The notes under the pieces: model-generated
What the model saw: the letters and a program-made list of their open reading frames with translations, nothing else
The model's database searches: none
What the model was told of the DNA's origin: nothing
Shown here: positions 1-8,532 of the stretch, one piece after another
How the letters are laid out: every line of letters starts with the position of its first letter
Position numbering within the stretch: position 1 is the stretch's first letter
Program-made: the position numbers and the translations under genes
Source of the DNA: Streptosporangiaceae bacterium
GTDB taxonomy: Bacteria > Actinomycetota > Actinomycetes > Streptosporangiales > Streptosporangiaceae
Assembly: GCA_030039095.1 (NCBI GenBank)
Contig: JASHQP010000185.1
Location: 1 to 15,924, forward strand
Length of the DNA: 15,924 bases
Reading direction: 5' to 3'

Positions 1-102
1 CGGCTGCAGCGGACCGTGCACGATCCAGGTGCGGAGCTTGCGATACGCGTCCTCCTGCGCGCTGAGGTACGTCGTCGCGACCTGACTCGGGGGCAAGGTC
101 AT
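1..102 (-). CDS. GntR-family transcriptional regulator, N-terminal fragment
   Basis: Only the first 34 codons are inside the window; the gene continues past the left edge. The ATG is at 102 on the minus strand, with a GGAG ribosome-binding site 7 nt upstream (110-113). The visible peptide contains AYRKLRTWIVHGPLQP, which matches the opening of the GntR winged-helix domain (A-Y-x-x-L-R-x-x-I-x-x-G-x-L-x-P). The effector domain is not visible, so the FCD/FadR, HutC or other subfamily cannot be assigned. The gene lies downstream of lhgO on the same strand, about 295 nt away, with its own putative promoter and a palindrome that could be its operator. GntR-type regulators of lhgO are known in other bacteria, so a role in 2-hydroxyglutarate control is a reasonable inference, not something seen here. 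Confidence 0.75.
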   Translation of the reverse strand, partial: MTLPPSQVATTYLSAQEDAYRKLRTWIVHGPLQP

Positions 103-183
103 CTATGAGCTCCAACTCCTGCTCAACGCGTCCGGAACTCCGATGCGCCTACGTCCATCTCGCGTCTCCTTGTCTAAAGTACG

Positions 184-212
184 AAGTATACTTATCATGC
201 GATGGCTTGCAA
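184..212 (-). promoter_or_regulatory. Putative promoter with overlapping palindromic operator for the GntR gene
   Basis: Reading the minus strand, TTGCAA (207-212) and TATACT (185-190) are separated by 16 nt and resemble -35 and -10 boxes. The -10 lies inside AAGTATACTT (184-193), a perfect 10-bp palindrome of the kind GntR proteins often bind. The expected transcription start is about 75 nt upstream of the ATG at 102. The overlap suggests autorepression. Motif reading only; no homologous promoter was compared. Confidence 0.45.
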
Positions 213-415
213 AGCCCCGTTATGGCGGGAGATCTGCGGGCTGAGCGGGCGAACCGGCCCCGCCGCCCTGGGCGGTCCGGGACGGAGGTAACCGCCCTGG
301 CCGAGGAAGTCGCAGGCGCGCTCCGACATCCCGCGCACCTCGAACCGGATCCGGATCCGGATCTTGGGATAGCGGGTGGAGAAGGCGACGATCGCGCCTA
401 CCTTCCTGTGCCAAT
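195..415 (-). pseudogene. Possible coding remnant downstream of lhgO, family uncertain
   Basis: The 295-nt gap between lhgO and the GntR gene holds an open minus-strand frame ending at 195. Part of it has the very high third-position GC of a real gene. It reads VGAIVAFSTRYPKIRIRIR, then FEVRGMSERACDFLGQGGYL, before turning into low-complexity Pro/Arg/Gly text. The 'aFstRYPkIrIr' stretch is faintly like the start of a LysR effector domain, but I cannot assign it. No convincing start codon or ribosome-binding site is present. CCGGAT is repeated three times in tandem at 345-362, producing the Ile-Arg repeats. Best read as a decayed fragment; chance openness in GC-rich DNA is also possible. Confidence 0.25.
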
Positions 416-1627
416 CGAGAGCGAAAGCCCTCCGACGATGTGCTCGGCGATCGCCAGCGACGCCGTCGCCGCAGGTGAGGGTGCGTTCCGGACGGTGGTC
501 ACCGGGCCGATCCGGTTGATCCGGAAGTCGTCGACGAGCGACCCGTCGGGATCGACGGCCTGGGCGCGCACCCCGGGTATCCCGGCCGGCGCGGGCATCA
601 CGTCGCCGGGTTCCAGCCACGGCAGGTAGCTGCGGGCCTCGGCGAGGTACGCGCGCCGCGACAGCGACCCGTGCATCTCGTGCACGCCCGCACGCCAGTT
701 GCGCCGCGCCAGCCTGCGGAACGCCGCCGACCGGGCGAGGCGGGAGAGCTGGTCCCAGGTCACGTCCTGGCGCCGGTAGCCCTCCCGGGCCAGGGCGAGC
801 ACCGCGTTGGGCCCGAGATCCGCCTCCCCGTCGATGCGCGGGGTCAGGTGTACCCCCAGGAACGGGTACGCGGGATCCGGGACCGGATAGATAAGGTGCC
901 GGACGCGGGCGCGCGCGTGCGGGCGCAGTCTCAGGTACTCCCCCCGGAACGGGACGATCTCCGGGGCTGGCTCGTCCCCGGCCGCGGCGGCCAGCAGGTC
1001 CGCCTGCAGCCCGGCGCAGATGACCAGCCGGGACAGCCGGTGCACCCGTCCCGCCGTGACGACCTCGACAGCCTCGCCGTCGCGGCGCACCCCGGACACC
1101 GGGGTGCCGGTCAGCACCTGCCCGCCGTGGCGGCCCACGTCGTCGGCGAACGAGCGCGCGATCGCCGGGTAGTCGACGATCGCGGTGGTCGGCGAGAACA
1201 GCGCGGCGCGCCCGGCGACGTCGGGCTCGAGTTCCCTGATCGCGGGGCCGTCCAGCCATGCCACGCCGGGGACGCCGTTGGCGATCGCGCGGCGCTCGAG
1301 TTCCCGCAGCCGTCCGATCTCGGCCTCGTCCCGGGCGATCACCAGTTTCCCGCGTGCGTCCCACGGCAGGCCACGCTCGGAGCAGTAAGCATTCAGCAAC
1401 GCGACGCCCCGCCGGCACAGCGTCGCCTTGGCCGAGCCGGGCAGGTAGTAGATCCCGGCGTGGACCACCCCGGAGTTGTGGCCGGACTGGTGCCGCGCGA
1501 CCGACGCCTCCTTCTCGAACACGACCACGGGAACCCCGGCCTCGGCGAGCTGCCGGGCGACGGCCAGCCCGATCAGGCCCGCCCCGACGATGCCAACGGG
1601 GTACCTCGGGCCGGAGCGTGTCACCAT
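398..1627 (-). CDS. lhgO: L-2-hydroxyglutarate oxidase (FAD-dependent)
   Basis: Oxidises L-2-hydroxyglutarate to 2-oxoglutarate using FAD; E. coli LhgO is membrane-associated and passes electrons to the quinone pool. The 409-residue product follows E. coli LhgO closely. It has a Rossmann GAGLIG dinucleotide-binding motif (15-20) and the acidic FEKE after beta-2 (37-40). The family block HQSGHNSGVVHAGIYY follows at 46-61. Further on come PFRGEYLRL, YPVPDPAYPFLGVHLT, GPNAVLA, and the C-terminal GVRAQAV and NAPSPAATAS blocks. Length is normal for the family (about 400-420 aa). The ATG at 1627 was chosen because alignable sequence starts just after it. A GTG at 1753 would add 42 Arg-rich residues unlike the family. 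Neither start has a clear ribosome-binding site. A GntR-family gene follows on the same strand. Confidence 0.9.
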   Translation of the reverse strand: MVTRSGPRYPVGIVGAGLIGLAVARQLAEAGVPVVVFEKEASVARHQSGHNSGVVHAGIYYLPGSAKATLCRRGVALLNAYCSERGLPWDARGKLVIARDEAEIGRLRELERRAIANGVPGVAWLDGPAIRELEPDVAGRAALFSPTTAIVDYPAIARSFADDVGRHGGQVLTGTPVSGVRRDGEAVEVVTAGRVHRLSRLVICAGLQADLLAAAAGDEPAPEIVPFRGEYLRLRPHARARVRHLIYPVPDPAYPFLGVHLTPRIDGEADLGPNAVLALAREGYRRQDVTWDQLSRLARSAAFRRLARRNWRAGVHEMHGSLSRRAYLAEARSYLPWLEPGDVMPAPAGIPGVRAQAVDPDGSLVDDFRINRIGPVTTVRNAPSPAATASLAIAEHIVGGLSLSIGTGR

Positions 1628-1787
1628 GCGAACCGGACCGCGGCCGTCTCGAGCACAGCGGCCCCGGCCGGGCCCCCCGCGCCCGGCGATGCGACGCCGA
1701 TCGCGCCGTCGGTTGGCTTCCTCACGCAGCTCCCTGTCAGCCGTGCACGCCACACCGTATTGCCAGGTGCGGCGCTGCTCATCTTAG

Positions 1788-1922
1788 GAAGCACTCGCGC
1801 AGAAGGACGCCGGCATCGACGTCTTCACCGACGGCGAGTTCCGGCGCAGCGACTTCCGGGCCGGCATCGTCGACGCCTTCGACGGCACGGCCGGCGGGGA
1901 AATCCGGATGACCCGGAGGGCG
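1788..1922 (+). pseudogene. MetE-like (cobalamin-independent methionine synthase family) fragment
   Basis: Directly after an in-frame TAG (1785-1787), about 45 codons read like an internal part of the N-terminal region of MetE-type methyltransferases. The sequence runs EALAQKDAGIDVFTDGEFRR and then SDFRAGIVDAFDG. The pattern Q-x-x-A-G-(I/L)-D-V-x-T-D-G-E-x-R-R is the family hallmark. There is no start codon, no N-terminal region and no catalytic zinc-binding C-terminal half. The frame stays open into the DUF4037 fragment that follows, so the two scraps look joined by deletion. Non-functional as a methyltransferase. Confidence 0.6.
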
Positions 1923-1943
1923 GGGCGCCGCAAGATCATCGCC

Positions 1944-2150
1944 ATGGCCGCAGCGTTCATCCCCGGGCTTCAGCTCGCGGGCGATTACTTCACCGAGGTC
2001 GTGCGCCCCGTCCTCGACAACGCCTATCCCGGCCTGGCTTACTCGTCGGCGCTGCTGGGCTGGGGATCGGAGGTGCTGGGCTTCGACAGCGAGCGCTCCA
2101 CGGACCACAACTGGGGCCCACGGCTCCAGATCTTCCTGGCTGCCGGCCAG
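1944..2150 (+). pseudogene. N-terminal fragment of a DUF4037 (nucleotidyltransferase-like) protein
   Basis: From an ATG at 1944 the plus strand reads MAAAFIPGLQLAGDYFTEVV, then RPVLDNAYPGLAYSSALLG, WGSEVLGFD and STDHNWGPRLQIFL. This is the recognisable start of DUF4037 proteins, in which the GSEVLGFD...D-H-x-W-G-P-R stretch resembles the nucleotidyltransferase active-site strand. Intact members run several hundred residues. Here the similarity stops near 2150 and the frame continues as Arg-rich noise to a stop at 2336. It shares its frame with the MetE-like scrap upstream. There is no ribosome-binding site of note at 1944. Truncated and probably inactive; expression of a short peptide cannot be excluded. 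Confidence 0.65.
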
Positions 2151-2241
2151 CGTGTGGCGGCCGGAAGCGGCCCATCAACGCTTCGGCCGCGCCGTCGGCG
2201 AACTCTAATCCGGACCTTCCAGAGCCATCCGTGCGGGATAG

Positions 2242-2259
2242 GTGCCCCACCAGGGGCAC
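2242..2259 (-). terminator. Hairpin, likely terminator of the ABC-transporter operon
   Basis: GTGCCCC-ACCA-GGGGCAC forms a perfect 7-bp GC-rich stem with a 4-nt loop. It lies 66 nt beyond the stop codon of the last ABC permease gene in the direction of transcription. No U-tract follows, which is common in high-GC actinobacteria. It could also act on plus-strand transcripts leaving the gene debris. Confidence 0.5.
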
Positions 2260-2264
2260 TAGAT

Positions 2265-2330
2265 CCGCACAGAGGTCGTGGGGGTGGGACGCCAAACCCG
2301 TACAGAGGTCGTTGGGGTGGGGCGGCTAAC
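2265..2330. repeat. 33-bp tandem repeat, two copies
   Basis: Copies at 2265-2297 and 2298-2330 agree at 28 of 33 positions, both built on ACAGAGGTCGT followed by G-rich GGGGTGGG. The second copy runs across the stop codon (2326-2328) of the downstream permease gene. The duplication therefore includes the last bases of that gene or ended exactly there. No function is evident. Confidence 0.75.
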
Positions 2331-3225
2331 CCTTGACCGAGCCCGCGATCGCGGCGCGCACGAGCTGGCGCTGGGTGCCGGCGAACACGATCACCAGGGG
2401 CAGGCTGGCGATCGTGACCGCCGCCGCGAAGATCACGTAGTCGCTCTCGTTCAGCCCATAGAAGTTGTAGATGCCCCGGGTGATCGGGAACAGGTTGGCG
2501 CTGGTCCCGGCCAGCAGCACGACCGGGCCGATGATGTCGTTCCACACCTGGAGCATCGCGTACAGGAAGCTGATCAGCAGGGCCGGCCGGGTGAGCGGGA
2601 CGATCACCCGCAGGAGGTAGGTCAGGTACCCGGTGCCGTCGACCCACGCGGACTCGTCCAGTTCCCGCGGGACGGCCTGGACGAACGCGTAGATCAAGAT
2701 GACGCCCAGCGGCAGGTTGGGCCCGAACCCGACGTGCAGGATGATGTAGCCCGGCACGTTGTTGTACAGATGCAGCATCCGGGCCTCGATGAACAGCGGG
2801 ATGTAGGCCAGCGGCAGGAACATGCCGACGACCAGCAGCGTGTACAGCTGGCGGTGCCCGCGGACAAGCCGGCGTGCCAGCGGGAACGCGATCAGCAGCG
2901 CCAGGGCCGTCGACAGCGCGGCGGCCGCCACCGAGTAGATCACCGTGTTGATGAGCTCGGTCGCCAGGTCGGCGCCGGTCCAGGCCTGGGAGAAGTTGCT
3001 CAGATCGGCGCTGGTGGGCGGGGACATCGGGTGCGTCAGGAAGTGCGTGGGGGTCTCGAACGAGATCATCACCACGTACAGCACCGGGGCCAGGAACACC
3101 AGGGCGATGAGCAGCCCGGTCACCAGCCGGGCCCAGAACCGCGTCCGGTGCAGCAGCGCCGCCTGCCGCCGTTGCTGCGTGGTCTCCGGGCGCCGGCTGG
3201 CGGGCCGCACGGATGTGGCCGTCAT
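2326..3225 (-). CDS. Carbohydrate ABC transporter permease, MalG/CUT1 type
   Basis: Inner-membrane permease of a binding-protein-dependent ABC importer, forming a heterodimer with the permease encoded just upstream. The 299-residue protein has a basic cytoplasmic N-terminus (1-33) followed by six likely membrane segments starting with LVTGLLIALVFLAPVLYVV (34-52). The cytoplasmic EAA loop that docks the ATPase is clear at about 187-216 (RELDESAWVDGTGYL followed by IVPLTRPAL). Length is typical of MalG-like subunits. The ATG at 3225 overlaps the stop of the upstream permease gene as ATGA, so translation is probably coupled. No ATPase gene follows; actinomycetes commonly use a shared MsiK-type ATPase for such systems. 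Substrate cannot be named; sugar or glycoside is the family expectation. Confidence 0.92.
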   Translation of the reverse strand: MTATSVRPASRRPETTQQRRQAALLHRTRFWARLVTGLLIALVFLAPVLYVVMISFETPTHFLTHPMSPPTSADLSNFSQAWTGADLATELINTVIYSVAAAALSTALALLIAFPLARRLVRGHRQLYTLLVVGMFLPLAYIPLFIEARMLHLYNNVPGYIILHVGFGPNLPLGVILIYAFVQAVPRELDESAWVDGTGYLTYLLRVIVPLTRPALLISFLYAMLQVWNDIIGPVVLLAGTSANLFPITRGIYNFYGLNESDYVIFAAAVTIASLPLVIVFAGTQRQLVRAAIAGSVKG

Positions 3226-4139
3226 GACAGCAGCCGCGCTTCCCGGTGCCGCAGGTACATCATCAGCGGCAGCGCCACGATGAACGTCATCAGGAACAGC
3301 ACGGTGCCCAGGGCGGCGCCGTAACCCAGGTTCGCGTCGGTGAAGGCCGCCGTGAACGACAGCATGCCGAGCGTCATCGTGCCGTGCTGCCCGGCGGTCA
3401 GCACGTAGATCAAGTTGTAGGTGGTGAACGACCCGACGACGGCGAGCAGCAGGTTGACCGTCACCGCGGGCGCCAGCAGCGGGAACGTGATCCGGGACAG
3501 CCGTCGCCAGCGGCTCACCCCGTCGATCTCGGCCGCCTGGTAGATCTCCGGGCTGATCGCGTTGAGCCCGCCCAGGAACACCAGGGCGGAGAAGCCCACG
3601 TTCTGCCATACCTGAACCCCGATGACCAGCGGCATCGCCAGCGAGTCCGACCCGAAGAACGCAGACTTCGCGCCGAACAGGCCCCACAGCGAGGCGGCCG
3701 GGCCCTGGCCGGGCTCGAAGAAGAGGATCCACACCAGGCCCACGATCGTGACGCCGAGCACGATCGGCAGGAACACCAGCACCCGCAGCAGGCCGTTCCA
3801 CCGGGTGTCGCGGACGAGCCGGTGCGCTACCGCCAGCGCGATCACGTTCTGCGCGACCGTCACCGCGGTCACGAACACCACGGTGGCCACCAGTGCCTGC
3901 ATGAACCCGGGGCGCTCCGACGTGAACATGCTGGTGTAGTTCGACCACCCGGTGAAGTTCACCGGAGCGCCCGGGTACAGGGCGTAGTCGGTGAACGAGA
4001 CCACCGTGTTGACCACGGCCGGCACGAGCCCGAACAGCGCGTACACCGCCAGGGCCAGCAGGATCCCGGACCACATGATGATCCGGGATCCCCGCGACAG
4101 CAGCCGCGCCGGTCGCGGCGCGCGGCGCGAGCGCGTCAC
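3222..4139 (-). CDS. Carbohydrate ABC transporter permease, MalF/UgpA type
   Basis: First permease of the importer, 305 residues, lacking the large periplasmic loop of E. coli MalF and so closer to the UgpA-like form. After a basic N-terminus (1-20) come six predicted membrane helices, starting with WSGILLALAVYALFGLVPAV (23-42). The EAA loop is at 195-224 (YQAAEIDGVSRWRRL followed by ITFPLLAP). The start is GTG at 4139 with no Shine-Dalgarno. It sits 19 nt after the binding-protein stop, and a GC hairpin fills that gap. An ATG at residue 22 is possible but would remove the basic leader expected before helix 1. The gene ends in an ATGA overlap with the second permease. Confidence 0.92.
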   Translation of the reverse strand: MTRSRRAPRPARLLSRGSRIIMWSGILLALAVYALFGLVPAVVNTVVSFTDYALYPGAPVNFTGWSNYTSMFTSERPGFMQALVATVVFVTAVTVAQNVIALAVAHRLVRDTRWNGLLRVLVFLPIVLGVTIVGLVWILFFEPGQGPAASLWGLFGAKSAFFGSDSLAMPLVIGVQVWQNVGFSALVFLGGLNAISPEIYQAAEIDGVSRWRRLSRITFPLLAPAVTVNLLLAVVGSFTTYNLIYVLTAGQHGTMTLGMLSFTAAFTDANLGYGAALGTVLFLMTFIVALPLMMYLRHREARLLS

Positions 4140-4159
4140 GGCCGGCGGCCGGCGGCCGT
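4138..4159 (-). promoter_or_regulatory. Intercistronic hairpin between binding protein and permease genes
   Basis: ACGGCCG (4138-4144) and CGGCCGT (4153-4159) are perfect reverse complements around an 8-nt GC loop. The structure fills the whole spacer, touching the last base of the binding-protein stop codon and the first two bases of the permease GTG. Similar hairpins between malE and malF type genes stabilise or attenuate transcripts so that binding protein exceeds permease. That role here is inferred from position. Confidence 0.5.
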
Positions 4160-5523
4160 CACGACGTCGACCAGCCGCTCTGGTACAGCTGCTCGACCTG
4201 GGCCGGCGTCTTCGTGCCCGAGATCACGTCCTGCTGCAGCGTCGGCCAGTTGGCGGGCTGGTCCCAGTAGCTGTCGGTGTCGGACAGCACCGGGTAGTAG
4301 CTGGTGTAGTAGTCACCCTTGCCGAACCAGCTGCCGAGGACCTGGGAAGAGAAGCTGCTGAACGTTCCGCTGTTCTGGCTGGAGGAGATGCCGGTGATGT
4401 CCACGTACTGCTTGTAGATGTTCGGCTGCGAGAAGAAGGCCAGCCACTTCATCGCCAGGGCCTTGTGCGGTGAGCCGTTGAGCACCGAGAACGTGAGGTC
4501 GTTCTGCAGTTCGCTGCGGTTGTTGGCCGCGGTGTTGCTCCCCGGCAGCGGGAAGAAGCCGACCTGGGTTGACGGGTTGGCCGCCTGCACCGAGGCCAGG
4601 TCCCACGATCCGTCCAGCAGCATCGCGGCCTTGCCGTTGGCGAATGCTCCCGGCATGCCCTGCCACGCCTCACCCTGGTAGCCGGGCTCGAGGTACTGGG
4701 CGAGCGTCTTTTCCTCGTTCATCGCCTGGGTGAAGGCGGGGCTGGTCCACTTGACCGACCCGTTCTCCAGGTCGGTGGCCAGGCTGCCGGACACGGACGG
4801 CTGCCAGACGCTGTCGATCAGGTTGTAGTAGAGGAACTGCAGGTAGATCGGGCCGACCGCGCCGAGGCCCAGCCACATCGGCGTGACGCCATGCGACTTC
4901 AGCGTCTTCAGCACGGTCAGGAACTGGGCGTAGGTGGACGGCGCCGAGAGGTGGTACTGAGCGAAGATCTTCTTGTTGTAGAAGACGCCTTCCTGGTACT
5001 CACCGCTGACGACGCCGTAGATCTTGCCCTGGTACGTCTCCGCCGCCAGGGCGCCGCTCTTGTAGTCCTTCAGGAACGGCTGCCCGTTCAGCGGCGCGAA
5101 CACGCCGTGCAGCGTGTACGTCTGCCAGTACGTCGTGTTCGTGGACGTCACCTTGAGCGGGAGCGGCTGCATCTGCTGGACGTTCGTGACGATATCGGCG
5201 CTCGTGGCGTCCACGGTCTGCTGCAGCAGAGTCTTGTACGGCCCGTTGACGTTCTCCGCGGTGCCGAGGTCGACCTTCACGCCCGGGTTGGCCTTCTCGA
5301 ACTCGGCGTCGATCTGCTGCAGGGCCTTGACCGCGGGCGGATTGACCCAGGTGATGATCTTCAGTGTCTGGCCGCTGGTCGCGGATCCGGAGGAGCCGGA
5401 GGAGCCGCACCCTGCGGCGAGTGCTGCCGCCACGACCAGCGCGAGGCCGGCTGTGCCCGCGCGCGCGTGGCGGTTTCGCTGGAGGCTGGCTGGGACCTTG
5501 CTCGAGGCTGACGGACGGAACAT
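4159..5523 (-). CDS. Extracellular solute-binding lipoprotein, family 1 (carbohydrate ABC importer)
   Basis: Substrate-binding protein of the ABC importer encoded downstream, anchored outside the membrane. The 454-residue product begins with a basic n-region and hydrophobic core (GTAGLALVVAAALAAG), ending in a lipobox-type site with Cys39. A Gly/Ser linker follows. The mature part shows the family-1 fold: KIITWVNPPAVKAL, EFEKANPGVKVDL, the GVFYNKKIF hinge strand, FANGKAAMLLDGSWDL and MKWLAFFSQP. Aromatic residues are frequent near the C-terminus, as in sugar binders, but no ligand can be named. The ATG at 5523 has no Shine-Dalgarno; a -10-like TAACAT lies just upstream, so a leaderless transcript is possible. 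It is first in a three-gene operon with the two permeases. Confidence 0.93.
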   Translation of the reverse strand: MFRPSASSKVPASLQRNRHARAGTAGLALVVAAALAAGCGSSGSSGSATSGQTLKIITWVNPPAVKALQQIDAEFEKANPGVKVDLGTAENVNGPYKTLLQQTVDATSADIVTNVQQMQPLPLKVTSTNTTYWQTYTLHGVFAPLNGQPFLKDYKSGALAAETYQGKIYGVVSGEYQEGVFYNKKIFAQYHLSAPSTYAQFLTVLKTLKSHGVTPMWLGLGAVGPIYLQFLYYNLIDSVWQPSVSGSLATDLENGSVKWTSPAFTQAMNEEKTLAQYLEPGYQGEAWQGMPGAFANGKAAMLLDGSWDLASVQAANPSTQVGFFPLPGSNTAANNRSELQNDLTFSVLNGSPHKALAMKWLAFFSQPNIYKQYVDITGISSSQNSGTFSSFSSQVLGSWFGKGDYYTSYYPVLSDTDSYWDQPANWPTLQQDVISGTKTPAQVEQLYQSGWSTS

Positions 5524-5529
5524 GGCGAA

Positions 5530-5558
5530 ATGTTACGAATGAAGCTGCCGATACGGAA
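5530..5558 (-). promoter_or_regulatory. Candidate promoter of the ABC-importer operon (possibly leaderless)
   Basis: On the minus strand TTCCGT (5553-5558) and TAACAT (5530-5535) are 17 nt apart, in an AT-richer block directly before the binding-protein ATG at 5523. The implied transcription start falls at or next to the start codon, which would explain the missing ribosome-binding site. No LacI- or ROK-type operator palindrome was seen. Weak match to the -35 consensus. Confidence 0.3.
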
Positions 5559-5575
5559 GATATTGCCACACACCT

Positions 5576-5591
5576 GTCACCGAAGGGTGAC
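5576..5591 (-). terminator. Hairpin downstream of clpC, possible terminator
   Basis: GTCACC-GAAG-GGTGAC forms a 6-bp stem with a 4-nt loop. It lies about 100 nt beyond the clpC stop and 22 nt beyond the stop of the small ORF that overlaps clpC, and before the candidate promoter of the importer operon. There is no U-tract. The position suits separation of the two minus-strand transcription units. Confidence 0.4.
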
Positions 5592-5612
5592 CTCCCGGCA
5601 CCGGGCGCTCGT

Positions 5613-5689
5613 TCAGCCGAGGTCGGCCAGCCCGCCCAGATCCACGCAGGTCATGCCCTGGATGCGGACGAACACCATGAGGATCGGGC

Positions 5690-5693
<4 letters not shown>
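5613..5693 (-). CDS. Possible 26-aa small protein coupled to clpC
   Basis: An ATG at 5693 overlaps the clpC stop codon in an ATGA arrangement. It opens a short frame reading MSPILMVFVRIQGMTCVDLG, then GLADLG and a TGA. The overlap would allow translation by terminating ribosomes without its own Shine-Dalgarno. The peptide has a hydrophobic start (ILMVFV) and one Cys. I do not recognise it. It may be a genuine small protein, or the former C-terminus of a neighbour, or chance; the precise overlap is the only real support. Confidence 0.25.
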
Positions 5694-8329
<2,636 letters not shown>

Positions 8330-8532
8330 CGCGTATCCTCCCCGTTCATCCCCGTCTGGATGCGATGCGGAAGCGCATGCTCAGCGAAGCCCTACCCGGT
8401 ATGGCACAGGCAGCCACACGCGAGGTTCCCGGGCGAATCGGGTATAGACCGACGAAACAGGCCCAGGGCCTTCGGCGGGACCGGCCGCTAACCTCGGTCT
8501 GGCAGGCCGAGGGCGGCCGAGGGGAGGAATCG
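8330..8532. promoter_or_regulatory. Divergent intergenic region between clpC paralogue and acyl-CoA dehydrogenase
   Basis: This 203-nt spacer carries strong ribosome-binding sites at both ends (GGGGAGGA at 8336-8343 for clpC; GGGGAGGA at 8521-8528 for the dehydrogenase). Inside are a small inverted repeat ATGCG-GAAG-CGCAT (8365-8378), a near-palindrome TTCCCGGGCGAA (8426-8437) and a -10-like TATAGA on the plus strand (8443-8448). I see no clear HspR (HAIR) or CtsR operator, so stress control of clpC is not demonstrated. Confidence 0.35.

Noticed and set aside
1628..1753. Longer lhgO from GTG at 1753
   Set aside because: It adds 42 Arg-rich residues before the FAD-binding strand; LhgO proteins begin only a few residues before GxGxxG.
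2326..4074. A 582-codon reading of the permease region as one protein
   Set aside because: The first 283 codons are an out-of-frame reading of the upstream permease. The real start is the ATG at 3225 overlapping that gene's stop.
8365..8532. Extended N-terminus for the acyl-CoA dehydrogenase from an ATG at 8365
   Set aside because: The extra 56 residues do not look like the family, while TTG at 8533 has a perfect GGGGAGGA site and begins at the conserved N-terminus.
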